From Panopea generosa (lineage: Eukaryota; Mollusca; Bivalvia; Adapedonta; Hiatellidae): a stretch of 64,000 bases of DNA. The notes under the pieces were generated by a model. It saw nothing but the letters and a program-made list of their open reading frames with translations, searched no databases and was not told where the DNA came from. Positions within the stretch are counted from its first letter, which is position 1. Each line of letters opens with the position of its first letter. Where the stretch lies: contig CM055899.1 in the NCBI GenBank assembly GCA_029582155.1, positions 83,918,056-83,982,055 on the forward strand. The letters are read 5' to 3'. Shown piece by piece: positions 34,687 through 46,900 of the stretch. The position numbers and the translations under genes were made by a program.

Positions 34687-36795
34687 TGAGTACTATTGCG
34701 TTCTCTTGCAAGTTGTTGCTGCTGTATTGCATAATGTGTACAAATGCGTTCTCTTGCACATATTGCTGCTGTATTGCATTATGTGTACTATTGCGTTCTC
34801 TTGCACATTGTTGCTGTTGTATTGCATAATGTGTACTATTGCGTTTTCTTGCACGCTGTTGCTGCTGTATTGCATAAGGTGTACTATTGCGTTTTCTTGC
34901 ACGTTGTTGCTACTGTATTGCATAAGGTGTACTACTGCGTTCTCTTGCACACTGTTGCTGTTGTATTGCATAAAGTGTACTATTGCGTGCTCTTGCACAT
35001 TGTTGCTGTTGTATTGCATTATGTGTACTATTTCGTTCTCTTGCACATTGTTTCTGTTGTATTGCATAATGTGTACTATTGCGTTTTCTTGCACGCTGTT
35101 GCTGCTGTATTGCATAAGGTGTACTATTGCGTTTTCTTGCACGTTGTTGCTACTGTATTGCATAAGGTGTACTACTGCGTTCTCTTGCACACTGTTGCTG
35201 TTGTATTGCATAAAGTGTACTATTGCGTGCTCTTGCACGTTGTTGCTCCTGTATTGCATAAAGTGTACTAATGCGTTCTCTTGCACGTTGTTACTGCTGT
35301 ATGGCATAAGGTGTACAATTGCGTTCTCTTGCACGTTGTTGCTGCTGTATTGCATAAGGTGTACTATTGCGTTCTCTTGCACGTTGTTGCTGTTGTATTG
35401 CATAAAGTGTACTATTGTGTTCTCTTGCACGTTGTTGCTGCTGTATTGCATAATGTGTACTATTGCGTTCTCTTGCACATTGTTGCTGCTGTATTGCATA
35501 AGGTGTACTATTGCATTCTCTTGCACGTTGTTGCTGCTGTTTTGCATAATGAGTACCATTGCGTTCTCTTGCACGTTGTTGCTGCTGTATTGCATAATGT
35601 GTACTATTGCGTTCTCTTGCACGTTGTTGCTGCTGTATTGCATAATATGTACTATTGCGTTCTCTTGCACGTTGTTGCTGCTGTATTGAATAAGGTGTAC
35701 TATTACGTTCTCTTGCACATTGTTGATGTTGTATTGCATAGAGTGTACTATTGCATTGTCTTGCACGTTGTTGCTACTGTATTGCATAAGGTGTACTACT
35801 GCGTTCTCTTGCACACTGTTGCTGCTGTATTGCATAATGTGTACTATTGCGTTCTCTTGCACGTTGTTACTGCTGTATTGCATAATGTGTACCATTGCGT
35901 TCTCTTGCACGTTGTTGCTGTTGTATTGCATAAAGTGTACTATTGCGTTCTCTTGTATATTGTTGCTGCTGTATTGCATAAGATGTTCTATTGCGTTTTC
36001 TTGCACGTTGTTGCTGCTGTATTACAAAAGGTGTATTATTGCGTTTTCTTGCACGTTGTTGCTGCTGTATTGCATAATGTGTACTATTGCGTTCTCTTGC
36101 ACGTTGTCGCTGCTGTATTGCATAAGGTGTATTATTGTGTTGTCTTGCACATTGTTGCTGCTGCATTGCATAATGTGTAATATTGCGTTCTCTTACACAT
36201 TGTTGCTACTGTATTGGATAAGGTGTACTATTGCGTTCTCTTGCACATTGTTGCTGCTGTATTGGATAAGGTGAACTATTGCGTTCCCTTGCATATGGTT
36301 GCTGCTGTATTGCATAAGGTGTACTATTGCGATCTCTTGCCCATTGTTACTACTATATTGCATAAGGTGTACTATTGCGTTCTCTTGCACATTGTTGCTG
36401 CTGTTTCGCATAAGGTTTAATATTGTTTTGTCTTGCACATTGTTGCTGCTGTATTGCATAAGGAGAACTATTGCGTTCTCTTGCACATTGTTGCTCCTGT
36501 ATTGCATAAGATGTACTATTGCGTTGTCTTGCACATTGTTGCTGTTGTATTGCATAATGTGTACTATTGTGTTGTCTTGTACATTGTTGCTGCTGTATTG
36601 CAAAATGTGTGCTATTGCGTTTTCTTGTACAGTGTTGCTGCTGTATTGCATAATGTGTATTATTGCGTTGTCTTGTACATTGTTGCTGCTGTATTGCATA
36701 ATGTGTACTATTGCGTTGTTTATACATTGTTGCTGCTGTATTGCATAAGGTGTCCTAGTGTGATCTATTGTACATTGTTGCTGCTGTATTAGGAT
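34687..36795. repeat. 48-bp minisatellite, ~44 units
   Basis: The unit contains TGTACTATTGCGTTCTCTTG and CACGTTGTTGCTGCTGTATT, then GCATAAGG. The period is 48 bp. Several frames are open on both strands (437 codons on the minus strand, 16-residue repeat VQENAIVHLMQYSSNN). A run of units from about 34831 recurs from 35071, an offset of 240 bp or five units. No splice, start or compositional evidence for a gene. Confidence 0.96.
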
Positions 36796-37254
36796 AGAAA
36801 CCAGACATCGGTTATTATACGTTGGTCTGGGGGTCTGAGATTTAACATAGCAATAACATATTGTCCGGGAGCTTTTACATTTCTTAGAAATAATCAAAAG
36901 TGATTTAAACGTACTTTTAGATGATCTGTTAATTAGCATTTGAGTGCGCTTTGAATTTTGGTAGCTATGTGTACTTTATGTGTGCTGATTCATACATTGT
37001 GAGACGTGCGCATTTCGACAATAAGTTGCAGCTTGTCAGCATGCTTGGTTATGCGCTGTACGCATGAAACTGGTGCACTTATATAAAGAGTTGGTTAAAT
37101 TTATATAATCATAATGCACGCCAGATCTAACTCCGCGTGTGACTGGTGAGATATCACAAGTGACTCTTAGATATCCACCTGTTACAGCATTTTTGCACAC
37201 GCTCTTTCAGTATTTGTGTAAAACTTATTGCAAGTATCATTATTTCATTGATCG
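36796..37254. other. No feature recognised
   Basis: Unique sequence next to the array. The minus frame that runs into it from the array is not credible. Confidence 0.45.
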
Positions 37255-37545
37255 TTACAGTGTATATGTTTATTGATTATGTATGTTTATATGTTTATTG
37301 GTTATGTATGTTTATATGTTTATTGACCGTTACTGTTTATATGTTTACTGACTATTACTGTTTATATGTTTATTGACCGTTACTGTTTATATGTTTATTG
37401 ACCGTTACTGTATATATGTTTATTGATTTTATCTATTTATATGTTTATTGGCCGTTACTGTTTATATTTTTATTGACCGTTACTGTATATATGTTTATTG
37501 ATTTTATCTATTTATATGTTTATTGACCTTTTCTGTTTATATGGT
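37255..37545. repeat. ~25-bp minisatellite
   Basis: About eleven units of TGACCGTTACTGTTTATATG plus TTTAT, with GATTATGTATG and GATTTTATCTA variants. Confidence 0.92.
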
Positions 37546-37984
37546 TATATATAACAAAAAAAATTTGATATTTAATATTAAAATTGTTATAAAGCCGTTT
37601 TCTGAATCTCTATTTTTATGTGCATTAATGACATGTCGCCATTACGTTATGATACAATAGAAATTTGTACATTGCAGCAAATGCTGTTCATATGAACCTA
37701 AGTATGAACAATGAACTTGCATTGAGTGGAGTGTATGCTGCCGCCAGAATAAAGAAAGAACATTATACGCCCTATTTTTAAGAACGCCAATTCATCAGTA
37801 CGCTTTCGTACACCTGTAAACTTTACAGTTCCGTTCTCTTTTTTAGAAGACATTGATAAAATTATACTCTCGGATGAACCAAACGTGTTTAGGAAGGATA
37901 GATAATGCGATGACCACATATAGCATTCTCCGTAATAATGACTGTATTTACAGCGTTTATAGATTTTAAGAACGCCTTCGTCTT
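37546..37984. other. No feature recognised
   Basis: AT-rich. A 73-codon minus frame at 37698-37919 has no recognisable family. Confidence 0.4.
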
Positions 37985-38277
37985 CATCAATAGTTGATTG
38001 ATTGATTGAGTATTAAGTGTTATTTTATGCCATCGAGGGCTAATAGACTATCAGTTAGCCTAACCACTGTTTTCTGTGATCCTGCAAGGTTAACTAGTAC
38101 TCGTGCTCACACCATTTCCGCAAGGTACTGATAACTTTCCCACTTGAATGAGCGGTGAGAGACGAATGATAATGAGACACAATCGCGTATATCAGGGATC
38201 ACGGAGACTGATGCATTGTGGGGATTCGCGACCCCTGGATTGATAGTCAGACGCGTAACCAACTGAGCTAATCGGAC
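37985..38277 (-). mobile_element. SINE family S3, copy
   Basis: Full S3 with tail (TGATTGATTGATTGAG) on the left and tRNA-like head on the right. The B box region is damaged by a small deletion (GGGGATTCGCGACC). CTTCATC on both sides may be a short target duplication. Confidence 0.82.
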
Positions 38278-38554
38278 CCCGCGACTTCATCTTATAATTA
38301 TGTTACTTTATTATTTACTGTTTTGTTGGATTCGTATCTAGGTTGAAAAAATATGTAACTATATGTGTCTTTTGTGGATTTTACCCACTATTTGAGTATA
38401 CTGGGTCTTTATTTTGAATGATGGTGGTGTCTTTTTTGTTGATTGAAGTTGATTTTTGTAGTCTAGTACATTCCCAGACCATCCGTGCCTTACACTTTAG
38501 GCTTTGCTAGTGCCACTGGGACGTAGAATTGTTGATAAGTGCTGGATAATCAGG

Positions 38555-38745
38555 TCGTGATGGTGGGACTGTGGCCGAAGGTCCTCCGTTGCAGAGTCAA
38601 TGACGTCATCTCAAGATCACTTACCTTCATCGCTAACGTCATAGGTTCCTGTCCCGCACACTCCAAAATCTTCATGTGAGAAAGTCTGCCAGTTACTTGC
38701 GAACGGATAGTGAAGTCTTCCTCCATCATTAAAACTGAATATGAC
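38555..38745 (+). mobile_element. tRNA-derived SINE, family S5
   Basis: Plus strand: GGGACTGTGGCCGAAGGTCC (A box-like, Leu/Ser-tRNA style) and TCATAGGTTCCTGTCCCGC (B box-like). The body has AGTTACTTGCGAACGG and the tail GTCTTCCTCCATCATTAAAA, a segment I recall as recurrent in molluscan SINEs. It is the only plus-strand SINE in this cluster. Confidence 0.6.
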
Positions 38746-38909
38746 AAAAAATATATAACCGGCAATGTGTTTATCATCACCAGCATACCATTCAGTTTAA
38801 TAATAACGACTCCGTACTAGGGCTTTCTTCTAAAGATTTGTCTACTAAACGAAACATGTTATTATCACAATTACATTACAAACAAATATATGACACGTAA
38901 CAAGTTTAG

Positions 38910-39117
38910 TTTAAACATGTTTACTTTACTTCGATTGTGAAACATGTTATTACAACATATACAAATCACGCTCGAAGTCTTCCTGGGTAGAACCAGTACT
39001 AAGCATATGCGGGATAAAGTGTTTTCTTTAAGAACACCAAACATAGCCTTGAAGGAGAATCGAATCCACAACCCTCAGATCCATGGTTCGATGCTCTACC
39101 ACTAGACAACATGCTCC
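38910..39117 (-). mobile_element. SINE family S4, copy 3
   Basis: Near full-length match to the 16650-16858 copy, including CTCGAAGTCTTCCTGGGTAG and the AAGCATATGCGG segment. The tRNA-like B box reads GGATTCGATTCTCC on the minus strand. Confidence 0.82.
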
Positions 39118-39173
39118 ACTACCTATCTAGTTCCCGTGCTGTAAATCTTATTTTAGGTATGATATATTTACAA

Positions 39174-39466
39174 TGATTAATTAACTGATTGATTGATTGA
39201 TTGATTGAATATTTATCGTCATGTTATGCTATCGAGGGCTAACACACGATCAGTTAACCTTACCACTGTTACGTGTGATCCTGGAAGGTTAACCAGTACT
39301 CGAGCACAACCCATATCCGGCGAATGAATCAGCGGTGGAAGACGAATGATAATGAGTTACAATATCATATTTCAACCATCACGGAGACTGTGGTCGGGCA
39401 GGGATTTGACCTTACAACCTGTATTGAAAGTCGGACGCGTTAATGACTGAGCTAATCGTGCCCGGC
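39174..39466 (-). mobile_element. SINE family S3, copy with 12-bp TSD
   Basis: The body and head are as in the other S3 copies. A perfect direct repeat ATATATTTACAA lies at 39162-39173 and 39467-39478, giving exact borders. The tail is (TGAT)n, about five units, at the left. Confidence 0.88.
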
Positions 39467-39478
39467 ATATATTTACAA

Positions 39479-41374
39479 ATATACCAGGTACTTTCTTTTT
39501 TCAAATCTGGTGTTGATAAGATCCGTTTTGTTCAAAACATGTACTATGTTTATGACTACAGACGCATTGATTTTAAATCGCATTGATTTAGGACTCAACG
39601 ATTTCTGCTTCCTTCATAATTGCATGGTACACGCTATATAAAACATTAATATAAATGCGACGTTCCCATAATGACATCGTGCGGAAATTATTTTCATATA
39701 TAAAGGATTGCTTTAAAATGTAGTTTTGCAATTGTTCACTGAACAATATCAATATATCTATTATGCATGCTGCAAACAAAACAAGGAAATACAATAATAT
39801 GTGTTGTATGCTATTTTTAGAAAATGAGACAACTCTGATTCACCATACTTAACATGTTTTTATACAACACAAAGTGTAACTTAATGTTATCAATTTTTAT
39901 GGCTAGACAGGAAAAACGCTTTGAGGGGGTGGGGAGGGAGGGGGCATTATCATGTATATTTAAATTTAAGTTCACACTTTTAAGACTGGCGTGGCAACAC
40001 TAGTTTTAAACATATAAACGTGAATGGTAGGTTAAATATGAAGTTTCAGATACTAGCATATGGACATTGTACGTTATTTCCATATGAAGTGTAACGTTTG
40101 GTGGTATGCGTCAATATTGCCGTATGTACCTTTAAGCTTAAACAAACAAGAATTTATTTACAGACTTAATCAATATTTTGCATTGTATGAATGGCCACAG
40201 CATTTTCTGCTTCTTTGGAGACTTTATTTAAAATTAAAGCAAAAAAATGCAACATTAATACATATTAACTTTCGAATTGAAAGTTATATTCGAACACATC
40301 GGAAATAATAATTATGTGAATTGAAAATGTATACACACGATGAGATTTTTGTGAACACAGGCTCAGTTCTAAAACTGGGCTGGTTTGGTCAAAGCCCTGT
40401 TACCGCAACACTCCGTTGGTAAAAAATATTGTATGTTCAATCTTTAAATTTCATTTTTTTTATATAAACTAAAAGTACATTAGGTTACATAAGCATCGTG
40501 TCATTTTGTTACTTATGTTTGTAAAGTGTTAACTTGACTGTATTAAATATTAGAAAACTATGATTTTAAATTTTGCTTAACGTGTCGTTGAGCTTTGAAC
40601 ATCTGGGCCCTGTTTGTCAGTATACGTAAAATGAAATATGGATATTTACCATGCTTCCACGGGACGGTGGAAGCAACATCTGTCAAGTAGATATTTAATT
40701 GTATCACTAGAATATCATAAACACAACCTTATTCAAGCTATGTGTATCAGTGGTGCCGTTATCACGTGTTCTCCTAATTGACCAGTCACGGAATTACGTC
40801 CGGTGTCATAATGTTATATGCCATTGACGTGAACCTATATCGCCTATCTTTGACACATTGTTTATTCCATCTGGTGATAACAGTAGGAACTCCCATCCTA
40901 AGTAAACACACGAATTAACCCTCTCGTGGCAAGTTAAGGTGGACCTTTAATTAGATTTTGATATACTTAGATTCGGAAGTATGTGGCACCGCGATCCGTG
41001 AAACCTCCCTTGATAAGTTCAACCTAGCAGTGACAACACAGACATACAAAGCGAGGCCCGGTCGTCTTCGGGTGAAATGTGACTTAAGCCAAGTATTACA
41101 GAACTTTTATTCATATACATTCTCAGTTATTTTGAAACGTCAACACATTATATTGAATTTACGGCAATAAAATGAATTGATGATTCGAAAGACGTCATCT
41201 GATGCAGTAACGTGCATTGATTCGAAATCAGGACATGCAAAAAACAAACGTTCTCTCTTAAATTAGTGTACAATGGTTAGAATGTATACCATCCAAGGTT
41301 GATAGGAACTAAGGGTTAACATTTTGATTTAAAAGTGCAGCGGTCATGTTAAAAAGAAGACGTTCCATGAACAC
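39479..41374. other. Spacer with a G-quadruplex motif
   Basis: No gene recognised; frames at 39588-39794, 40060-40308 and 40958-41170 show no domain. A four-run G tract is at 39925-39944, and a short perfect hairpin (TGCTTCCAC / GTGGAAGCA, 6-nt loop) is at about 40650-40673. Confidence 0.45.
39925..39944 (+). other. G-quadruplex motif
   Basis: Runs of 5, 4, 3 and 5 G separated by single T or A bases form a compact G4 consensus on the plus strand, in otherwise AT-rich DNA. Confidence 0.7.
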
Positions 41375-42205
41375 ACATATTTAATAAGTACAAAAACACA
41401 CACAGATATATGATAAATACAAAGAACACATACATATAATACTTACCAAGAACTCATACATATAATACGTACAAAGAACACGTATATATAATACGTACCA
41501 AGAACACGTATATATAATACGTACCAAGAACACATACATATAATACGTACCAAGAACACATACATATAATACGTACCAAGAACACATACATATAATACGT
41601 ACAAACAACACTTACATATAAAACGTACCAAGAACACATACATATAATAATTACAAAGAACACGTATATAGAATACGTACAAAGAACACTTACATATAAT
41701 ACGTACCAAGAACACTTACATATAATACGTACCAAGAACTCATACATATAATACGTACCAAGAACTCATACATATAATAAGTATAAAGAACATATACATA
41801 TAATACGTACCAAGAACACATACCTATAATACGTACCAAGAACACATACATATAATACGTACAAACAACACTTACATATAAAACGTACCAAGAACACATA
41901 CATATAATAATTACAAAGAACACGTATATATAATACGTACCAAGAACACTAACATATAATACGTACCAAGAACTCATACATATAATAAGTACAAAGAACA
42001 TATACATATAATACGTACCAAGAACACTAACATATAATACGTACCAAGAACTCATACATATAATACGTACCAAGAACTCATACATATAATACGTACCAAG
42101 AACACATACATATAAAACGTACCAAGAACACTTACATAGCATACGTACCAAAATTACTTACATATATTACGTACCAAAAAACGTATACATATAATACGTA
42201 ACACG
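41375..42205. repeat. 26-bp minisatellite
   Basis: About 31 units of TACATATAATACGTACCAAG plus AACACA. The period is not a multiple of three, so minus-strand translations repeat every 26 residues. A block from about 41585 recurs from about 41840 (AACAACACTTACATATAAAA). Confidence 0.96.
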
Positions 42206-42889
42206 TGTGTAGAATACGTACACAGGACACGTATAGTTCATGTAAATGAAACACGTGCAAAAGAGTGCACACACTACAAGTACACGACCATGATTTGTTT
42301 GTACATGCGTTTTATAAATACATGCCATGCTACACATCCGTGTTTATATAGAACAGAACATATTCATACTTCCCACAAAGGTCACTGCCGTTGATTGCAT
42401 CGGCTCCGGAGGGAATTGCTGCACAATTGTTATCTAAATTTGCTGAAAATGTTATTTATCTCTTGTCAGTGAAAATCTTTATATAGAAATTATCAATTTA
42501 AATCGAAAGCTTTTTCTGACACAAGTTTTAATGGTGTTAACAAAGAAAATGCCTTTAATCTTTTAGATTATATATATATATATATATATGATGTTTTGAT
42601 AACAAAACAGTGCAAAGTGAAGCAAAGTTAGGTTTATTTGAAATTGGTTGGTAAAAAGCAAGATCCTCTAGTTGGTGATGTTAGATTTGAAATTGTTATA
42701 TTTCATTTTGGGTTTAACGTAAATGGTACCAAATGTACAATGAATTTCAAAATGCCACTTTTACTCCTCTTTTTATATAAACCATTGTGTAATGATTGTA
42801 ATAAAAATAATGAAAAAATGATAATTAACTGATAAAAATAATTCTAAATTGTTAAAATTTAAAACAAAAATAACGGAAGCAATGTGATT
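42206..42889. other. No gene; (TA)n at 42568-42589
   Basis: Unique sequence with an 11-unit TA run. A 64-codon frame at 42638-42832 has no features. Confidence 0.45.
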
Positions 42890-43672
42890 TTTACGATAAT
42901 ACCAGTAACTATGACAACAACATAAACCAACCTTTGATAATACCAGTAATTATAACACGACATAAACAAACCTTGGATAATACCAGTAACTATGACAACG
43001 ACATAAATCAACCTTGGATAATACCAGTAACTATGACAATGACAACAACTGACCTATGATAATACTAGTAACTATGACAACAACATAAACCAACCTTTGA
43101 TAATACCAGTAATTATAACATGACATAAACCAACCTTGGATAATACCAGTAACTATGACAACGACATAAATCAACCTTTGATAATACCAGTAACTATGAC
43201 AACGACATAAACCAACCTTGGATAATACCAGTTACTGTTACAACGGCATAAACCAACCTTGGATAATACCAGTAACTGTGACAACGGCATAAACCAACAT
43301 TGGATAATACCAGTAACTATGACAACGACATAAACCAACCTTGGATAATACCAGTAACTGTGACATCGGCATAAACCAACCTTGGATAATACCAGTAACT
43401 ATGACAACGACATAAACCAACATTGGATAATACCAGTAACTATGACAACGACATAAACCAACCTTGGATAATACCAGTAACTGTGACATCGGCATAAACC
43501 AACCTTGGATAATACCAGTAACTATGACAACGACATAAACCAACCTTGGATAATACCAGTAACTATGAAAACGACATAAACCAACCTTGGATAATACCAG
43601 TAACTATGACAAAGTCATAAACTAACCTTGGATAATACCAGTAACAATGACAACGAAATAAACAAACCTTTG
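42890..43672. repeat. 41-bp minisatellite upstream of gene C
   Basis: About 19 units beginning ACCTTGGATAATACCAGTAA and continuing CTATGACAACGACATAAACCA. It ends about 220 bp before the gene C start codon, immediately next to the presumed promoter. Confidence 0.96.
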
Positions 43673-43816
43673 AATTCTCAAACAGTCCATTCCTCGGTTC
43701 CTTACCATGTCATTAGCTGGGAAAATTTACTTTGTTAATACATAACGACGGGCCTCATTTTTCATGGTATGGGTGTTTCCTTACATATCAGAAATGGTCT
43801 TGCTATAGTACCTCTG

Positions 43817-43824
43817 TATATATA
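43817..43824 (+). promoter_or_regulatory. Candidate TATA box, gene C
   Basis: TATATATA lies 76 nt upstream of the ATG. With a start site about 30 nt further on, the leader would be about 40-45 nt. Confidence 0.4.
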
Positions 43825-43892
43825 CAAATATGTACTATCTGTGACAGGATAAGTACTTTGGTCGTCCACAGACATACTCGTTTATATTAGTT

Positions 43893-43938
43893 ATGGATCG
43901 GACAGTTATATGTATTGCTGCCTTTATGGCCATAGTTG
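43893..43938 (+). CDS. Gene C exon 1 (signal peptide)
   Basis: The exon is 46 nt: 15 codons (MDRTVICIAAFMAIV) plus one base before GTAAGA. It is one codon shorter than in A and B, compensated by exon 2. Confidence 0.82.
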
Positions 43939-46900
43939 GTAAGATTTGTTTTTATTTTATAGCGATCATTTGTTAGGGTAGTTTTATTTTGTGATGAAAA
44001 ATGTTAAGGATTTGCTTAAGATGTTTTATTTTGTCGCGGTAGCTGCTGACGTTATGTGCAGTTTATAACGAAAGTTGACGAAGATATTTGTGTTTTACAA
44101 CATATATCGTTATATCGTGCAATGACAGAAGATGGTGCTAATAACATTACATAGCTATTTATACTTTAAGGCGATAAATAGCAAAGATATTTACATTTTG
44201 TAATAATAACAGATATGTATAGTAAGTCTTGTATTTGTAGCAATAATGTGCAAGGATGTTTCGTATTTTATGGCGAGTCATGGTAAACACTAATATTTTA
44301 TTGCGATATTCAGAAAGCTTTTTCTAAATGTTATGGTCTTTATTAATAACGATATTGGTTTGCTGTGACGATTACGGCGATTAAAACAAACAATACTTGT
44401 TAATGTATTTTATGGCGTCAATCTACATGGATATTTATATTTAAGGCGACACTCGACACGGATATTTGTATTTAAGGCGACACTCAACAAGGCGACACTC
44501 GACACGGATGTTTGTATTTAAGGCGACACTCAACAAGGATATTTGCATTTAAGGCGACACTCGACACGTGTATTAGTATTAAAGGAGACAGTCGAAACGG
44601 ATATTTGTATTTAAGGCGACACTCGACACAGATATTTGTATTTAAGGCGACACTCGACACGGATATTTGTATATAAGGCGACACTCGACACGTGTATTAA
44701 TATTTAAAGCGACACCCGAAAAGGATATTTGTATCTATGGCGACACTCTACACGCATATTTGTATCTAAGGCGACACTCAACACGGATATTTGTATCTAA
44801 GGCGACACTCGACACGTATAGGCGACATTCGACACGGATATTTGTATCTAAGCCGACACTCGACACGGATATTTGTATCTTAGGCGACACTCGACACGGA
44901 TAGGCGACACTCGACACGGATATTTGTATCTTAAGCGACAGTCGACACGGATATTTGTATCTAAGGCGACACTCGACACGGATATTTGTATCTAAGGCGA
45001 TAATCTACGCGGATATTTGTATCTAAGGCGACGATCACACGGAATTTTGTATCTAAGGCGACACTCGACAATGATATTTGTATCTAAGGTGACACTCAAC
45101 ACGGATACTTGTATCTAAGGCAACACTCGACACGGATATTTGTATCTAAGGCAACACTTGACACGGATAGGCGACACTCGACACGGATATTTCTATCTAA
45201 GGTAACACTCGACACGGATATTTGTATCTTAGGCAACACTCAACACGGATAGGCAACATTCGACACGGATAGGCGAGACTCGACAAGGATATTTGTATCT
45301 AAGGCGACAATCGACAATGATATTTGTATCTAAGGTGATAATCGACAAAGATATTTGTATCTAAGGCGACAATCGACAAGGATATTTGTATTTAAGGCGA
45401 CAATCGACAAGGATATTTGTATCTAAGGCGACACTCGACACGGATATTTGTATATAAGGCGACACTCGACACGGATAGGTGACACTCGACACGGATATTT
45501 GTATCTAAGGCGACAACGACAAGGATATTTGTATCTAAGGCAACACTCAACACGGATATTTGTATCTAAGGCGACACTTGACACGGATATTTGTATTTAA
45601 GGCGACAATCGACACGGATATTTTGCATTTTATTGCGATTATCAATAAAATATTTTATGTTAAGATGTGGGGAAATGTGTGCTCTAAGGAAATGTGTGCT
45701 CTGGGTAAAAACGTGGTCTGGAGAGCTGCGAGCTGTAGATAATTGTGTGCTCTGGGGAAATATGTGCAGTGGGGAAATGTGTGCTCTGAGGAAAAATATG
45801 CTGTAGAGGATTGTGTGGTGTAGGGAAATGAGTGTTTTCGGTTCTGGTATTACTGTTTAAACTGTGCCCGTAAGACCACTGCTACCAACTTACACTGATA
45901 ACAATACATAGATGTTCCTTTCCAGGTAGTGTATCCGCCCTGAACTGTACAACACTCCCAGATGGTAGCTACGAAGTTGGCTGTCGGTCTTTCTCGAAGT
46001 GTGTTGGAGGTAAACGCGTAATAGTTGATTGTACAGAACAACAAGTTTACAACAACAATACCGGCTTGTGTGACGAGTGAGTTATATGCGGGTACTTTCC
46101 CGAATAATTGTTTAAGTATTATAGCGTGGATTAAAAAATTACAATGCTCATGTTTTGTTATGAATAATGAACATACATAAATGTAAATATAACCAAAAAT
46201 ACACCAAATTACTTTTAAACAATGACAAAAGTATTTCAATATATCGGACAACTTCTGTATGTATTGATTAAATATAATATACAACGAGATGTATGCATAC
46301 CCATCAACAAGACTTAAGTATACATGTACTTACATTTAACAATTGGTATTATAATTTAAGTTATTTGCAGCTCCCACCAACAAAATATTTTACGGTCGTT
46401 TTTATTGAACGCGTAAGTTCTTCTTGGTTATTTACATTTATGGCGTAACTCACTCCTAGAACACATATAACATGTTAACGCTTACCCATGAACCATCTGT
46501 TTAGTCTAGATCATCTGCGGCGCTTGCTTTTCTAAAATAGTTTGTCTTTAGAAATGCAAGCGTCGCATATGATCTAGACTTGATAATTGTAAGCTTCGGA
46601 CATACTTTTGAATAAAATAAAATTCAACCTTGTTCGACGTTTGCGATGGAGTCAAAGTTTTGGCGTCATGAATCAACTGCTTGTACACAAGAGTTGCACC
46701 AGTTTGCTGTTCCGTTCATTAACATTTCCTTATTTAACTTAAGAATGACATCCATAATTGACCGCCATATCGGCGCTTTATCAACGCGAAACTTGACATG
46801 CTGGTTTTTAATCGAGTGCATTAGGTATAGGATTTTTTAATTAAAAACATACAACAAGCTTATGTTTGAGTTAATGTGAAATATTTTGGGGTTAATTTAT

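Noticed and set aside
34693..36939. Long minus-strand open frames of 437 and 248 codons
   Set aside because: They are the 48-bp minisatellite; plus-strand frames over the same bases are also open, so openness carries no coding information.
780..39466. tRNA genes at the SINE heads (for example near 800, 6900, 14800, 16800, 31900, 39000)
   Set aside because: A and B boxes are present but the cloverleaf is imperfect, the sequences run on into shared SINE bodies, and copies are multiple and diverged.
40650..40673. Short perfect hairpin resembling a histone 3' stem-loop or terminator
   Set aside because: Sequence does not match the histone stem-loop consensus, no histone gene is nearby, and a 9-bp stem is expected occasionally by chance.
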